Shown: in pieces, positions 47,001 to 59,804 of the stretch | How positions within the stretch are numbered: position 1 is the first letter of the stretch | How the letters are laid out: each line of letters begins with the position of its first letter | DNA from: Cyanophora paradoxa | Lineage: Eukaryota > Glaucocystophyceae > Cyanophorales > Cyanophoraceae | Length of the DNA stretch: 64,000 bases | Assembly (NCBI GenBank): GCA_004431415.1 | Contig: QPMI01000152.1 | Location: 1-64,000 of the forward strand | Direction of reading: 5' to 3' | Notes under the pieces: generated by a model | What the model was told of the DNA's origin: nothing | What the model saw: the letters and a program-made list of their open reading frames with translations, nothing else | Databases searched by the model: none | Translations under genes and position numbers: made by a program

Positions 47001-50000
47001 TAAGGTGCCCCCGCCCCCGCCCCGCCGGGATCCCCCTCGACTTCGTTCCTCACGCCGGCCGGGGCCGCAGATGCTCGAGTTCAAGCGGCTTCTCACGGTG
47101 ACCCAGGCGCACCACAACCAGGTCGGCTCTGTTCGCGATCGGCCCTAGGCCTGAGACGCGACTGACGGTCCCGTCCGCCGCCAGGCGGTGGTGCACGTGC
47201 GGACTTTCTGGCGCGGCCTCGCCCGCAAGCGCGTCCTCCTACCCGCCGTCCTCGACAACGTCGGGAAGAAGCTGGAGGAGACCCGCCAGGTCGGCCCCAG
47301 GCGGCTTCAGATCTAGATCTGCGCCGCGGCTGCAAATCTACACATCAAAGTCTGCAGCTGTTCTGACTGCACACGCGTTTCTTCAGGTCAAGTGGAAGGC
47401 CGACGACGGTTACCGCCGCCTCTTGAGTGCGCCTTCCGCCGCATGCGTTCGCGCAGCTGCAGCTGACGCCGGCTGCAGCGCAGTACCCGCAATCGAAGCT
47501 GCTGATCCGCTCCTACGCGGCCTTCCTCCTGCACGTCGGCAACGAGGCGGAGGCGGCCGCCGTCCAGTTCGCCAAGGCCGACGAGATCGAGGAGGTGCCT
47601 TCCGCTTGACGCCGCCGCCGCCGCCGTCGGTTTTCGCGCGCCGGCGCAGCCTTGTACATGTCCAAGCTCACGCCCGTTCGCGCTCGTGGCAGGCGGAGAT
47701 GCGGGAGCGCCTCGCGAACGGCGGGGGCGGCGGCTCGTCCATCGGGACGTCCTCCCAGGGCACCAGCGAGGACAAGGTGCGGGCCGCCGCAGCCGCCGCC
47801 GCACGTCTGTGTCTGCGCGCCGGCGCAGCCGCTCACCGGCCGCGCGCGCGTGCGCGCGCGCGCAGGGCTCCGAGTCCATCGGCTCGAGCCACTCCTCCTC
47901 CGCAAAGCGCAAGGCCGGCTCCGGCGACTTCGGTGCGCGCGCGCCCTCCCATCCGCCCGTCCCTATGCAGCGAGCGCGGCTCACGGGCGGGGGCAGAGAT
48001 CATCCAGCAGGAGAACCTGGCGATGAAGGTCCTCAAGGTCGGCATCGTCCTCGGCATCGGCGCCCTCATGGCCCTCTCCGCCGTCAGCTACGGTCCGCCC
48101 CCTCAAGCTTAAGCCCGCTTCCCCGACGCCCGCCTCTGAGGGCCCTGACACGGTCCGCAGCCGTGATCCGGGACCTCTTCGGGGGGTACGACCAGTCCGT
48201 GAAGCGCAACAAGGGCATCATCGAGCTCCTTCGCATGATCCTCGAGTGCGCCCGCCGCCGCCGCCGCCGGGCGCCCCGCCCCGGCCCCCATACATCTTCT
48301 CCGACGTCGACCGTCGCGACAACCGCGCGCGCGCAGGGCGTGCCACCAGACGCGCTCCCTGAGCCTCGCCGCGCGCGAGAACGACAGGGCCGCGATGGAC
48401 GCGACCGTCGTCTCCCTCTCCACCATGTCCGAGGCGAGCGAGCCAATCATAGATTCGAAACGCTTCCGAGCTCTCGCCCAACCCCCCGCAGACTTTCCTC
48501 GACGCGTTCCGCTCCATCTACATGGGCATCAACGGCGTCACCCGCTCGAGCGACCCCGCCGTCACCAGTGCGTAAATCTAAACGTTTGCGTGGTGCTCTT
48601 ATCATCGCCGTCGATGCAAATGCCGTGCATTCTCCCATCGCAGAGATGTGGACCGAGCAGACCGTCCACATGCAGGTGCCCCGTGCACCACTCACATGGA
48701 CACTTTCACGCGGGCGCTCACCCTTTGGGATCGCCAGAAATACGTGAGCATCCCGCCGGCGCACTACGTCGACACCTACACTTCCCTCTGGGTGCGCCGC
48801 GCGCGAGAATTCGTGCCGAATGAGTGGAGCGCCAGCCTCGGACCGCGGCGGATTTCGTCCGCGTTGGAATACTTATCTGACCGCCCTTGCTTCAACACTG
48901 CAGGACGGGGGCAATCTCTTCGCGACGAAGGCGCGGCAGTTCTCCCACAGCACCGAAGCCGGTGCGAGCGCACGCGCGCGCACGGTCGCGAGTGGCGGTC
49001 TTTGGCCGACCGCCGGCCCGTTGCTTCTTCTTCCCCCGAGCGTTTGCCGCGCCTGCAGACTGGAAGGACGCGCACGCTTCGGACCTCTTCCGCTACGTCA
49101 CGCGCAACGGTGAGCGCGCGCGCGCGTCGCGTCGCGTTGCTGTTTCCGAGTTGAGATGGCTGACTGAACATGTTCGCGCTCGCAGCCATGTACGGCTTCC
49201 AGCAGGCGATGGAGAAGGCCGCCGGCATCTACCAGCAGGAGGTGCTTAAGCTTCCCGTTGCGTGCCATAACCAGCGCTCTGCGCCGGCTCCCCTTCCCGC
49301 GCGCCCCGCGCGAGACGGGCGACGTGGTCATGATCGTGAGCTCGAATAGACTGACGGCGGCGCCCGACAGACAGCTTTAAGGCGATTGGAGGCATCACTT
49401 TAAGGAGGCAGCGGCGGCTCTCTCTCTCTCTCTCTCTCTTTAAGGAGTCGACCCCGCGCCGGCATCGCGCACTATCCCTCGCAATCGGAGCGCTCAGCGC
49501 GAGGTGCTGCTGTTTTTGACGCGCCCCCCTTCGCGCATTTGGGGACCTTCACTCAAGACCTACATTAGCACGGGGACCAGTAAATCCATTCTAGGCATCC
49601 TGCTAGCGCTCTTCATATCGACCATTGCCGGCCTCATCCTCGGCCTGCTCATGGTTCAGCATGCCCGCTATGATTCTGGACCTGCCCCCCCGGCCCCGGC
49701 CCTGGCGCCGGCCCCCGGCCACGCCCTAAAGCATCCTTTTAAATGCCCTCTCGGCTGATGATGCTCGAAGTGATGTCTTGTCCCTTTTTTGTTTGCTTTC
49801 TTTGCTGATTATTCTGCTTCCTGGGGCAGCCCGCGTTCGCGAAAGTGAAGAAGAACCAGCGTGGAGGTGCGTGCCGCATCGCCGGACCGGAGCCCCTTGC
49901 CCGATCAGCTGATCAGGAAGGCCCCCGCGCGCGCAGTCTCCGACATCCTCCTGGCGATGCCCCGCACCCGTGCGCGCCGCCGCGCGTGCGCGTAGACGCA

Positions 50001-53000
50001 CAGTGACACGCGCCCCGCGCGCGTGCGCAGTGATGCGGCAGCTGAGCCGGCACTACGCGCACGTCCGCATGGTGGGCGACCGCGCCGAGGACTCCGAGTC
50101 CGAGGAGGGCTCTGGCGGTGCGCGCCGCTGCGCATGCGGTCCGGCCCTACAAGCACTCCGGATCCGAACCAATCACTTAAATTGCAATCGATATCAAGCC
50201 AGACATATCAGCTTCATGATAGCCTCTAAGTTCAGCTTGTACATGTGCCTCGCTCACGCTGCTCTCTTCGTGTGCGCAGACGAGGCGGAGAAGAAGAAGC
50301 TCGAGGCGGGCCGCGACCGCGACCGCGAGGAGGGCGCCGACGCCGACGGGGACCGCAGCGGCGCGGAGGGCGCGCGGGCGGGGCCAGGGACGTCGCTGAC
50401 GGCGGAGAACCTGGCCGCGGGGCCGGGCGCCCCGCGCGACCGCGTCTCGGAGGGCGGCGCCGCGGGCGCGGAGAAGCCCAAGAGGAAGAGCTCGAAGGCG
50501 GCGTCGGAGCGCTCCGGATCGCGCCGCAGCAGGTGCGCCCACGCGTGCGCACACGCCGCAGCGGGCGAGAGGCGTCTGCTGAGCTGGCTTCGACGCGCGC
50601 GCCAGGAACGGCGGCGAGGAGGAGGAGGAGGATGGGAAGAAGGAGAAGAAGCGGCGGGAGCGGGGCGCCTCGGCGGGCGCCGCGTCCCGCTCGACGGGCG
50701 CCGGCTCCCGATCGAGGGTAGCCCCCGAGCTCGCGGCGGCGGCCGAAGCCAGCTCGAGCGACTCCGGGAGCGGCGCGCCCGCGGCGCGCGGCCGGAAGCG
50801 GGGGGCGGACGGCTCGAATCCGCGCTCGAAGCCGGCGGCGGCGGCACCGGCGCCGGGCTCGGCGCCCCTCTCCATGGAGAACCTCGAGCGCCTCGGCGCG
50901 GAGGCCCCGGCGAGGCCCGCCCCGCCCCTCCCTCCTCACGCCCCGATCTCCGCCGCCTGCGCCCTGACCACGGCCCCGCGCCCCGCTCAGATGGCGCTGC
51001 GGCACGTGGCGCTCGAGCGCCTCGCGCGCCGCCGGGCCGCCTCGCCGGCCCGCCAGGAGCCGCTCCTCGTCGCCGAGGCGCCCGATGCCGCGGCGCAGGG
51101 GGCCGGCGAGGCGCGCCCCGTCTCGCGCGGCTCCGGCTCCGCGTCGGGCAGCTCGGGCACCTCGAGCGCCCGCCGCCGCTTCCTCCCCGAGATCGAGACC
51201 CTCCTCGCGTGCGCCCGCCCGGCCCCCCGTGCCGCGCCCCTCGCCGCCCGACCGACGAGCCGATGGCAGGCCGGAGGCGGAGGAGGCGCCGGTGGCGGTC
51301 ATCGCGACGGACCTCTTCGGGGAGGGGGCGGCGCTCCCCGACGCCTCCTTCGCCTCCAGCGCGAGCGGCAGCGCCGCCAACTCGCCCGCCTCCTTCGACG
51401 CCACGAAGGTGCGCCATTCCGCAGCAGCGAGCGTCAGCGAGCGCGCCAGCGAGCGCTGACGGGGGCGGGGGCCGCGGGGGCCAGGTCGAGCCGGTGTCGG
51501 ACGGCGAGTCGTCGAGCTGCGACACAGTCGCCCGCGAGAAGCGCGCCGCCGCCCGCGCCCTCTCCCCGCCCCTTCCCACCGGCGGCATCCTTCGCAAGTG
51601 AGCGGCGCCGGCGCCTGCGCATGCAAACTGCGGTCGCCCGCCTCGAGTCTGACCGGAGGGCGCTCGCCGGCAGCGGGCACGCGCACTCGCGCCGGACCGG
51701 GGGCAGCCCCGCGGGCGCTGCCAGCCCTCTGGAGCCGCAAGGCGAGCGCCGCCGCTCGGTCGTGTTCGACCCGGTGCGCCCGGCCCCCGCCACGCTGCGG
51801 AGCCGCCTCTCTGACGCCTCTCGAAGGAGGACCTCTCGAAGCTGAAGGGGGCGTCGAGGGGCCTGCACCGCCGCGAACGCGACCCCGCGACCGTCAAGGA
51901 CCCCCTCGCCGAGATCCTGGGCGCCGCCAACATGTGGGCCCCGCCCCCGGAGCTGCCCCTCGTGCCCCTCGCCGCCAAGGGCGACGAGGAGGCGCTCTCG
52001 GAGAGGAGGAAGAAGAAGAAGGGGGAGAAGAAGGGCGGGGAGGAGGCGGAGGAGGGGAAGGGCGGGAGCGATGCGGACAGCGAGGAGGAGCGCAGCCGGG
52101 CGAAGGAGCGCAAGCGGAAGCGGGCGGCGGAGATGGCGAAGCCGGCGGTGAACAACCTGCTCGCCTCCCTCACCCGCAAGTACCTCTCCTGGTTCCTCAT
52201 CATCGCCGTGCGCACCTCCGCGCCATCCTCTTCACCGCACCTCAAACGATCGCGGGGGCATGCGCAGGCTGTGATGTCGGCCAACTTTGCGCTCTGCTTC
52301 TTCTTCATGGACCAGGGCAAGACGGCCTCGATGGAGATCAAGTGCGCCCGCGCCGCGCGGCGCCGCGCGCCCGCGTCCGCGCCCGCTGACGGGGGCGCAG
52401 GTACGGCGGCACGCGCCGCGCCGTCGTCCGCGAGCTCGCCTTCCTCTCCCGCGAGCTGTGCGCCCCCCGGGGGGAGGGGAGGGGGAGGGGGGTATAGGTT
52501 CCCCGAGGGCGGTCGGGACCAGGCTATAGGAGCCTAGCTGCAGCCGTCGAGATGGAATTTGCGAAGTTTCTTCTAGATATCCCGCCCGCCTTGCCCTGCC
52601 CCGCCTTGCCCTGCCCCGTCCCCGCCCGCCCCGCCCCGCCCCGCCCCGCCCGCCCCGCCCCGCCCCGCCCCGCCCCGCCTCGCCCCGCCCCGCGCCTCAC
52701 GCTCGCGCCTTGGGACTCGCCGCGCGCAGCTTCATCAACGACGACCTGGTGCGTCCCGTCCGGCCGGCCGCCCCGGCCCGGCCGCCGCCGCCCTCGCTCG
52801 CTCACGCCGGCCCGCCAGATCATGCCCTTCAAGGAGCTCAAGGCCCGCCTCGCGGCCCGCATGCTCGAGCTCCGCACCATCCACGGTGCCCCGCCTCGGC
52901 CCCGCCCCCGGGACTGCGCATGCGTCGGCGCCTCCGTTTGACGGGCGCTGCGGCAGCGGGCCTCAAGTACGGCAACGAGACGATGGGGCTCCCCGGGCAG

Positions 53001-54244
53001 AACAACCGCTACCCGAAGCTAGACGCCCTCATGTGCGCCGCCCGCCCGAGCTCGAGCTCGAGCTCGAGCCCCGGCGTGGACGCCGCGCCCTCCTTCCCTG
53101 CAGCCGGGCCCGCCTGACGCGGCGGCGACCGCCTGCTGCAGGTACATGCCGTCGTGCCTGCTTGCGGACCAGGCGGCGTGCGACGCGCTGCCGCTGACCC
53201 GGCGGGACGCGTACAACTACGGCGTGGACAACCTCGTCGCCGTCTTCCTCGACAAGGTACCCCCCCATCCCAATCGTGATACCCGGCCGCTCGCGCGAGC
53301 CCTCCTGTGAGCTCACGACCGGATCCGGCGGAAGATCACGGACATCCTGAAGGAGGCGGACTGCATCGAGCGGAACTGCGAGGTCGCCTCGAGCCTCTCC
53401 CGCGCCACTTCGCAGGCCTACGCCTTCATCCAGGAGAGGTGCCGCCAAAGCCCCCCCCCCCCCCCCCCCACCCCACCCCACCCCCCCTTCCCTCCCCCCC
53501 CCCCCCCTCCCCCGGCTCCCCCCGCTTCCCCCGCTTCCCCCTCGATCTCTTTCCCGCCGAACAATCGGCGCAGCTTCGGGTTCCTGGACGTGGGGCTCGG
53601 CAAGTGCATCGACCTGACCGTCGAGGAGAGCGTCTCCCGCATCGACGTCGTCTACGTCGTCGAGGGTTCGAATCCCCGCCCCGCCCCCGCTTCCAGCTCC
53701 GCCCCGGCACGCGCCCACCCCGCCCCGCCCCGGCCCCGCCCCCGCCCCCGACCCCGCAGGCGTCATCCTCGCATTCAACATGGTATCCCTTGCCGGCCTG
53801 TACCTCCTCATGTTCCGGTACCCCCCCTCCCGCCGCATATTTCGCGCATGCCTCCCCGCGGTCGCTGGTATTGAGATTGACGATGCGTTGCAGGCCCATG
53901 ATCAAGCAGCTGGTCATCCCCGCCCCTCGCAAGGCCCTCGCCATCGAAGCCGCTGACCGCCGGCGCGCGCAGGACGACGAGTCGACGCGGCGCGCGCAGC
54001 TGCTCGGCATGTTCCCCCGCGTCATCATCAAGGACAACGCCTTCCTCCACAAGCGCGTACCCCGCCCGAATGTAAATGCGCGCCCGCCGCGCCCGTGTTC
54101 TTACCGCCGGCCCGGCTGCGGTGCAGGTACTTCCGCGGGGCTCTCAGCGGCGTCGTCGCCGCCGGCGAGGAGAAGAAGCGCGGGAAGGCCTCCAAGCACT
54201 CCGAGTCGTCTTCGGAGGACGAGGAGAGGAACAAGGCCAAGTAG
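44051..54244 (+). CDS. TmcB-like multi-pass membrane protein with cytoplasmic TPR region
   Basis: Large membrane protein resembling the TmcB/TmcC family of ciliates and algae; the molecular role is not established. First exons join well: 44051-44083 (MEMEGLQERKT), 44180-44237 (EDALFGTLFTMTSRSF), 44409-44493 and 44565-44596. N-terminal membrane helices include VLVFLFFTLLDFVQLIG, MVAFYYIAAVAVLTALG and SLFLLLVFMPFCLLMS. The TPR-like middle (about 46480-47600) has LLDAAEAVYKRGMQQFPK, ITYASFLQSYRKN, FDQRFWLSS and SKLLIRSYAAFLLHVGN. Further helices follow (VGIVLGIGALMALSAV; SILGILLALFISTIAGLIL at about 49590). Then come charged disordered linkers (50280-52130) and a C-terminal block with LSWFLIIAV, ILAFNMVSLAGLYLL and LLGMFPRVIIKDNAF. 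Stop TAG 54242-54244. Dozens of introns; some internal joins are unverified, and two adjacent genes remain possible. Confidence 0.7.
49418..49439 (+). repeat. CT microsatellite
   Basis: Eleven CT-type dinucleotides, flanked on both sides by TTTAAGGAG words (49390-49396 and 49440-49447). It is in non-coding sequence within the TmcB-like gene. Confidence 0.85.
52580..52700 (+). repeat. CCCCG repeat array in an intron
   Basis: Over 100 nt of nearly pure CCCCG, CCTGC and CCGCC units on the coding strand, between coding blocks of the TmcB-like gene. Shorter versions of the same array occur in many introns of both strands, always C-rich on the gene's own strand. Confidence 0.8.
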
Positions 54245-56227
54245 CCTCTACACGGCCGTCACGGCGTCAAACCGCTTGCCGCGCGTACGGCTCGCCGGTC
54301 AAGCCCGCGTCTGCGAGCTAGCGCAGAGCTTCCTGCGCACTTTACTAGTTTAAATTATACTGTACATGTATAAGAATGCGACTTTTGGACCAGTTTTCGA
54401 ATTCTTGTTTCAGTCAGATGAATAGCTACGTATACATTTATAATATAGCTTATATATATAGCTGCAATTCGTAGCCCCCTTTTTCCTCTAGATTTAAGCA
54501 AATCAATTTACAGGCTGCGCAGCAGCAGCTCTCAGAGTCTTGCTCGATCAAGGATCGTATTCAAAGCCGCTGAGCTCGAGCTCCTGTTTTATATCTTCAT
54601 ATGCATTCGGCCGCGGCCCGCGGGACGTACATCGACTCTCTTTTCCACAATACAAATTTAAAAAATTTTAAAATCAAATGAATGCACGATATCGATCGAC
54701 ATGCGCAATGTCACTGCCAATGTGGCATGCGCAGCATCGTCTAGAGTCTAGACAATCACGCGCCAGACACTTCCAAGTTCAGTGACTTCATGACGTCGCA
54801 ATCAGTCAGGCTTCATGCAATTGTTTTTCTGATCATGAATGTAGCTATAGCTCTAGCTATAGGCTACTAGCTAGGCTAACTTTCAAACTAGCTTTGGGTA
54901 ATGTAGAGACCTGTGCATGTAGATTATGTCGCGATAATCAAATCTCACCGTGGCACGTAAACAGCTGCAGTATTGCCGTCTAATTTTCTCTGGACATCGA
55001 TATCACGGTGCATGTGCATGTGCTTGCGGATCCGCCGGGCCGGACGTACGCGGGGCCCGAGCCGCCCGGCGCGCGGCGCCGGAGGCGCCGGCGGCCCGGC
55101 GGGGCCGGCCGCGGCGGGGGTTCAAATATTAATGAATTCGAGTCTTCAAATTCGAATTCGTTTCGAATGTCATGGTACTCGTAAACGCGGCTGGAAACTC
55201 GCAACTGGAGTCGCAAGCGAATGTTGAACCGTTGAACTTCAGAAGTTGCCGGTGCCCAGCGTACGCGTGAATGATCATGATCATGTTTGAAAAACAGGTG
55301 ACGTCGACGTCGACGCTGCCCCATCGATGCAATTGGTCAGTGCACTGGGCCCTGAGTGGGGGACTGTACAAAAAATGTGGGGCCCTAAAAAACATTGGCA
55401 TGTACGGTGTACCCCGTTTACCGCCATCGCTCGCCGATCGCCGGCGTCGCCGGCGCCCGCCGCTCGCTGGTCGGATGATCCGATGATCTGATGATCCTAG
55501 GCGCACCACCGCCGTCTACCGGTACCGAATTGCAGTACCGATATACTATGATACGGCCGCCCGCTGCGCCGCCTGCGCATGCGCGGTGCCCGACCCCCGC
55601 GCGCCGGCGCGGATCGGAGAGGGACGCTCGCCCGGCCGCGCGGCGCTCATGATCAGCCGGCGCCTGCAGCTGGAGACCTGCTGGGCCTAGCCTCAGCAGC
55701 TGGACGCATACGGCAGCCGCGCCGCGGGCATGCGCAGTGCAGCGCAGCATTGCATCGCAAGCTTAAGAACCGGTATATATACGTACCGCCCGTGATTAGC
55801 ATCGCCAGGCCGCGGCCGTGCCCTCGGCCGCCCAGCGCTGCAAACTTGCAATTGCAAGCTTTATGCCAGGATAGGCCTGGGAAGTCTGAACGAGCTTGCG
55901 TCGGACTGGAATGCGTATGAGATGCATATGCTGGAGGAGAGCGCCGGCGGCACCCCGCAGGCGAGCGCAGCGCCCGTTCTTGCAGCGTGGGCAGCGGATT
56001 CGGACCACACGCACTTCAACGATCATCGGGTGCAGGACGTCGATCACATTGATGCGGAGCGGCGGGCCGAGAATCCCGCCGCCACATTCGGCGCCGCTCT
56101 AGATCGAGATCTTCACGTTCACAGCTTGCATTTGTCGACGTCGAGCCCACCCGCCGCCATCCGGAGACCCTCGCTCGGGCTCCGAGTTCCCGTGACGGCC
56201 GCGGCCGCGGGACCCGCGGCCGGCGCC
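54245..56227. other. Large spacer, AT-rich then mixed
   Basis: 54340-54960 is among the most AT-rich DNA in the window and full of AGCTAT, CTAG and TATATA palindromes. 55020-55120 is a GC-rich palindromic patch (GGCGCC and CCGGCC words). An open frame runs from about 55922 into the next gene, so part of 55922-56227 may be coding or leader. Otherwise no gene is seen. Confidence 0.5.
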
Positions 56228-57831
56228 ATGGCCACGGCCGCCCAGCAATCCGGCGCGAGCGCGGAGCCCGGCATGGGCGGGGCGCAGGCAGCAGATCTAG
56301 AGCCGGCGCCGTGGCCGTCGGCTCCCGCGTCGCCCCTCGCGCTGCCGGCGCCGAACCCGCCGAGCGATGACGGGCGCTGGAGCGCGTTCGGCTATGGCCT
56401 CGAGCGCGGCGGCGCGCTGCCCGCCCCGTCCTTTTCCGCCGCAGCCGCCTCTTTCCTCGGCATTGTGCTCTACGGCGTCGCCGTCATCCTACCGTGCGCG
56501 CACCCCCCGCCCACCCCAACCAGCGTCCATATCATATTGAATATTAAAAATATTCTCGGATTTCTTTTCCTGGCGGCCGGGCGGTCTCTGATCGACGGGG
56601 GCGCGCCCGCTCGAATTCCGGTCGCGCAGCTGGCTCGTCATCCCGTTCCACACGCTCTCCTTCCTCCAAACAACCGCCGTGACGGCCCTCCTCGTCTCCC
56701 CGCTCCTCGTCCGCCCCCGGCGCCCCGCCCTCTTCGAGCGCCCCTTCAGCTAAAGTTCCCTCTAAGCCATCTGACGCGCCGGCGGCACGCCGACAGGGCT
56801 TTCCCCTCGTCTTCTGGGTCGTCTTCCTGAGGAGGCGGCCGGTGCGGCCCCGGCCCCGAGCGCAAGCTCGAGCAAGCGCGCGCCGACGCCGACGCCGGCT
56901 GGGGGCGGGCAGGGCGAGCCGTGGGTGGCGGCCGCCTTGATCGGCGTGCAGGCGGCGCTGGTCGCGTCGGTCTGCGCCGTGGCGGCCGGCGTCGACCTCT
57001 CGCGCACGGTCCCCGGCTGGGCCGCCATCTTCGGCTTCTGGTGGTGCGCCATCGCCATCGCCAGCCCCGCAGTGCTTTCCTGCCCCGTGTCCGATCGAAT
57101 GCCGAAGCCGCCGTCTGCTAGCGCCGGCCCCCTTCTAGATCGATATCTCGCGCCGGGCTGCAGCTGGCGCTAGCGCTGCCGGGGCCGGGCCGCCTCCGGG
57201 CTCAGACGGGCCGCGTGCGCGCGCAGGTACGGCCTACTGATCGGGGCGACGGCGCTGGTGAGCCGGCGCCTGTGGGCCGTCTTCGAGGCGCCGCGCGCCC
57301 CGGGGCCCTTCCTCTCCTCCGAGGCCTGGCGGTGCGCCGGCGCCGCCGCCCCGCCCGACCCGACGCGCGCGCCCCCTCACGTCGCGCCGGGGGCGGGGGC
57401 AGGCGGGCGCGGGACTGCGTCACCTTCCTCTGCATCCCCCCCGCCGTCCTCCTCGTCGAGATGCTCTACATGATCGGCATGAGCCTGGTGCCCGCGCGCC
57501 CCGCCCCCGCCCCCGCGCCGGCGCCGACCGTGCACGTGCGCTCGCTCGCCGGCAGCTGGACGGGTTGGGCCCCGGGTACGCGTGGGCGCAGGCGGCCGCG
57601 AACGCCGCCATGTCCCTCCTCGTCTTCCTCGCCTCCTGGGCCCTCGCCCGCCGCTTCGGCCCCCGCCTTCGCTCTGCCCGCTCTGCCTTCGGGCCCGCCG
57701 AGATGCTCACCAGCTTCCGCCCGGGCCCCCACGCCGCCCCCGCCGCCGGCGCCGGGCCCCTCCTCCGCCTCCTCGACCGCCTCTTCGACCCGCTGCCCCC
57801 GGCCGACTGCGCGCAGCGGCCCAACTCGCCG

Positions 57832-57870
<39 letters not shown>

Positions 57871-59804
57871 TCCACGGGCTCGGGGTCGCAGCGGGGGCGC
57901 GCCTCGGGGGCCTGGGCGGGCGGGTGCGGGCAGGCGGGCCCCGCGACGGACGGGGACATGCTGCTCTTCGCGTACCTCCTCTCCTCCAACCGCGTCTTCA
58001 AGACCGTCTGCTTCGGCTTCGTCAAGAGCTACGCCGTGCGCCCGCGCCCGCGCCCGCGCCCCTGTCCCCTCCCCAGCGCCCTCTCAAGGAGCCGCCCACG
58101 CCTGCGCCGCCGCCGCAGGTCTTCTTCGCGGGGCTGGCGATCGACGCGGCGACGCTGGCGGCGCCGGCGGCCGTCTACTTCAGCGAGGACGGCCGCCTCG
58201 GGCGCCTCGCCCTCGACCTCGCCCAGCGCGTCCTCCTCGCCGGCGGCGTCTCCGCCGTCGCCTCGCTGCGCCGCCTCTCCAGCGCCCTCCCCAGCGGCCG
58301 CATCGCCCGCCGCCTCTCCCTCTCCAACTCCATCCGCCGCCGCGCCTCCCAGCGCGACCTCGGCCTCCTCAACCGGGCCCTGGGCCCCGCCCGCCCCTCC
58401 CTCTCCTTCCGGGGCGTCCCCGGCCACGCCAAGCTCGCCGCCGGCGAGCGGGAGCCCGGCTCGCCGGCCGCGCTGCTCTTCGACGCCGCGGATCCCTTCC
58501 CGCGGCGCACGCCCCGCCTGGGGCCCCTCCGCGTGCACCCCGCCTCAGAGGCCCTCGCCCCGCGCGCCACCGCCTGGTCCGAGGCGGCCCCGGGCGCCGG
58601 CGCGCTGGCCCTCCTCGCGCCCTCGTCGGACCCCAGCTCGGCCATCAGCTCGGGGCCCTCCTGCACGTGGGCCCCCCGCCCCCGGCCCGGCCCCGGGCCA
58701 CGCGCCGGGCCTCGCGAGCCCCGGGCCCCGCCGCCTCTCGCGGACGTGGAGCGCGGCGGCGAGCCCCGCGCGGGGCGCGATTGCGACCGGCGACGGCGAG
58801 CGCTCGCCGAGCGCTAGCCCGGCGGGGTCGACGACGGCGAGTCCCCTGCGCGGGCTCGCGGACCTCATCCGCGAGCCGCTGCTGCTCCCGCAGAGCGCCC
58901 TCGCCCCGCGCCCCGCCGAGGCGCCCCCCGAAGCCCGGCCCTGCTGCTCCGCAGCCCCGGGGGAGCACCGGGGGCGGCCCTCCTGGGAGCCCGCCGGGGG
59001 CCCGAGCCAGAAGGGGGCATTGTCCTTGCGCTCGCTACGGGGCGGGGCATGGGGCGCGGCCGCCGGCGCCGGCCCCGGGGACACGGAGTCACCGCGGCGG
59101 GCGAGCCGGGCGGGGACGGGCGCGGGGGCGGAGGTGGCGGCGAGCCTGCGCTCGATCGACCTGGCGGCCCGCGCGCACCGCAAGGTCGCCGTCCTCATGC
59201 TCATCCAGGCGCCCCCTCCCTCCCCCCCGCCCGCTCCGCTCCGCTCTGCTTTGCTTGGCTCACGCCCCGGCCCCTCAGGCCCTCTCGGCGTGCCTGGCCA
59301 GCGCGCAGTTCATCCTCACCGTCTCCCTCACGAGGTTCCCCTGGGCCGTCTCCCACCAGACCTACCCCTTCATGAACATGTGCTCCCCCTCCCCTTCCCC
59401 CTCCCCCCGGGCCCCGGCGCCGGCGCCTTCCGCTGACGCGCGGGGCGCTCGCTCGCAGGGGGAGCGACCTGAAGGACGGCGCGGAGCTCCGCACCTCGCT
59501 CATCTTCTCGGCGGTCTCGGGCCTGCTGCCCCTCACCCTCTACCTCCTCTGCGCCGGCGCCCTCTCCGCCCTGCGGCCCGTCGCGCGCCTCTCCTTCGCG
59601 CACGCCGCCGGCTTCCTCGTCGCCAACCGCGTGCCCCTCGCCCTCATCCTGGGCAAGGTCGTGCTGTACCCCTTCATCGTCGGCCTCCCCCGCTTCGTCA
59701 ACGTGCTCGCCTTCACCACCCCGCGCCTCTACGACCACTCCGCCGCCCTGGCGGCCCTGGCCGCCCCCGCCCCCGCCGCCGCCGCCGCCGCGCATGTCCA
59801 CTGA
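56228..59804 (+). CDS. Unrecognised multi-pass membrane protein
   Basis: I do not recognise this family. Exons on the + strand encode about eight to ten hydrophobic helices: SFLGIVLYGVAVILP (56454), PFHTLSFLQTTAVTALL (56644), VAAALIGVQAALVAS (56930), AIFGFWWCAIAIASPAV (57024), CIPPAVLLVEMLYMIGMSL (57432), AANAAMSLLVFLASWAL (57595), FAGLAIDAATLAAPAAV (58125), SACLASAQFILTVSL (59285), IFSAVSGLLPLTLYLL (59503) and LALILGKVVLYPFIVGLP (59637). A long Ser/Ala/Pro/Arg-rich loop (about 57700-59160) contains an alanine run at 57829-57869 and basic stretches (RRLSLSNSIRRRASQRD). Stop TGA 59802-59804. The ATG at 56228 is preferred, but the frame stays open upstream to about 55922. Could be a transporter or receptor; nothing visible decides. 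Confidence 0.6.

Noticed and set aside
55922-56227. Upstream extension of the orphan membrane protein
   Set aside because: The frame is open but its content is low-complexity and near AT-rich spacer; the ATG at 56228 follows a GC-rich leader. Kept as a possibility, not as the call.
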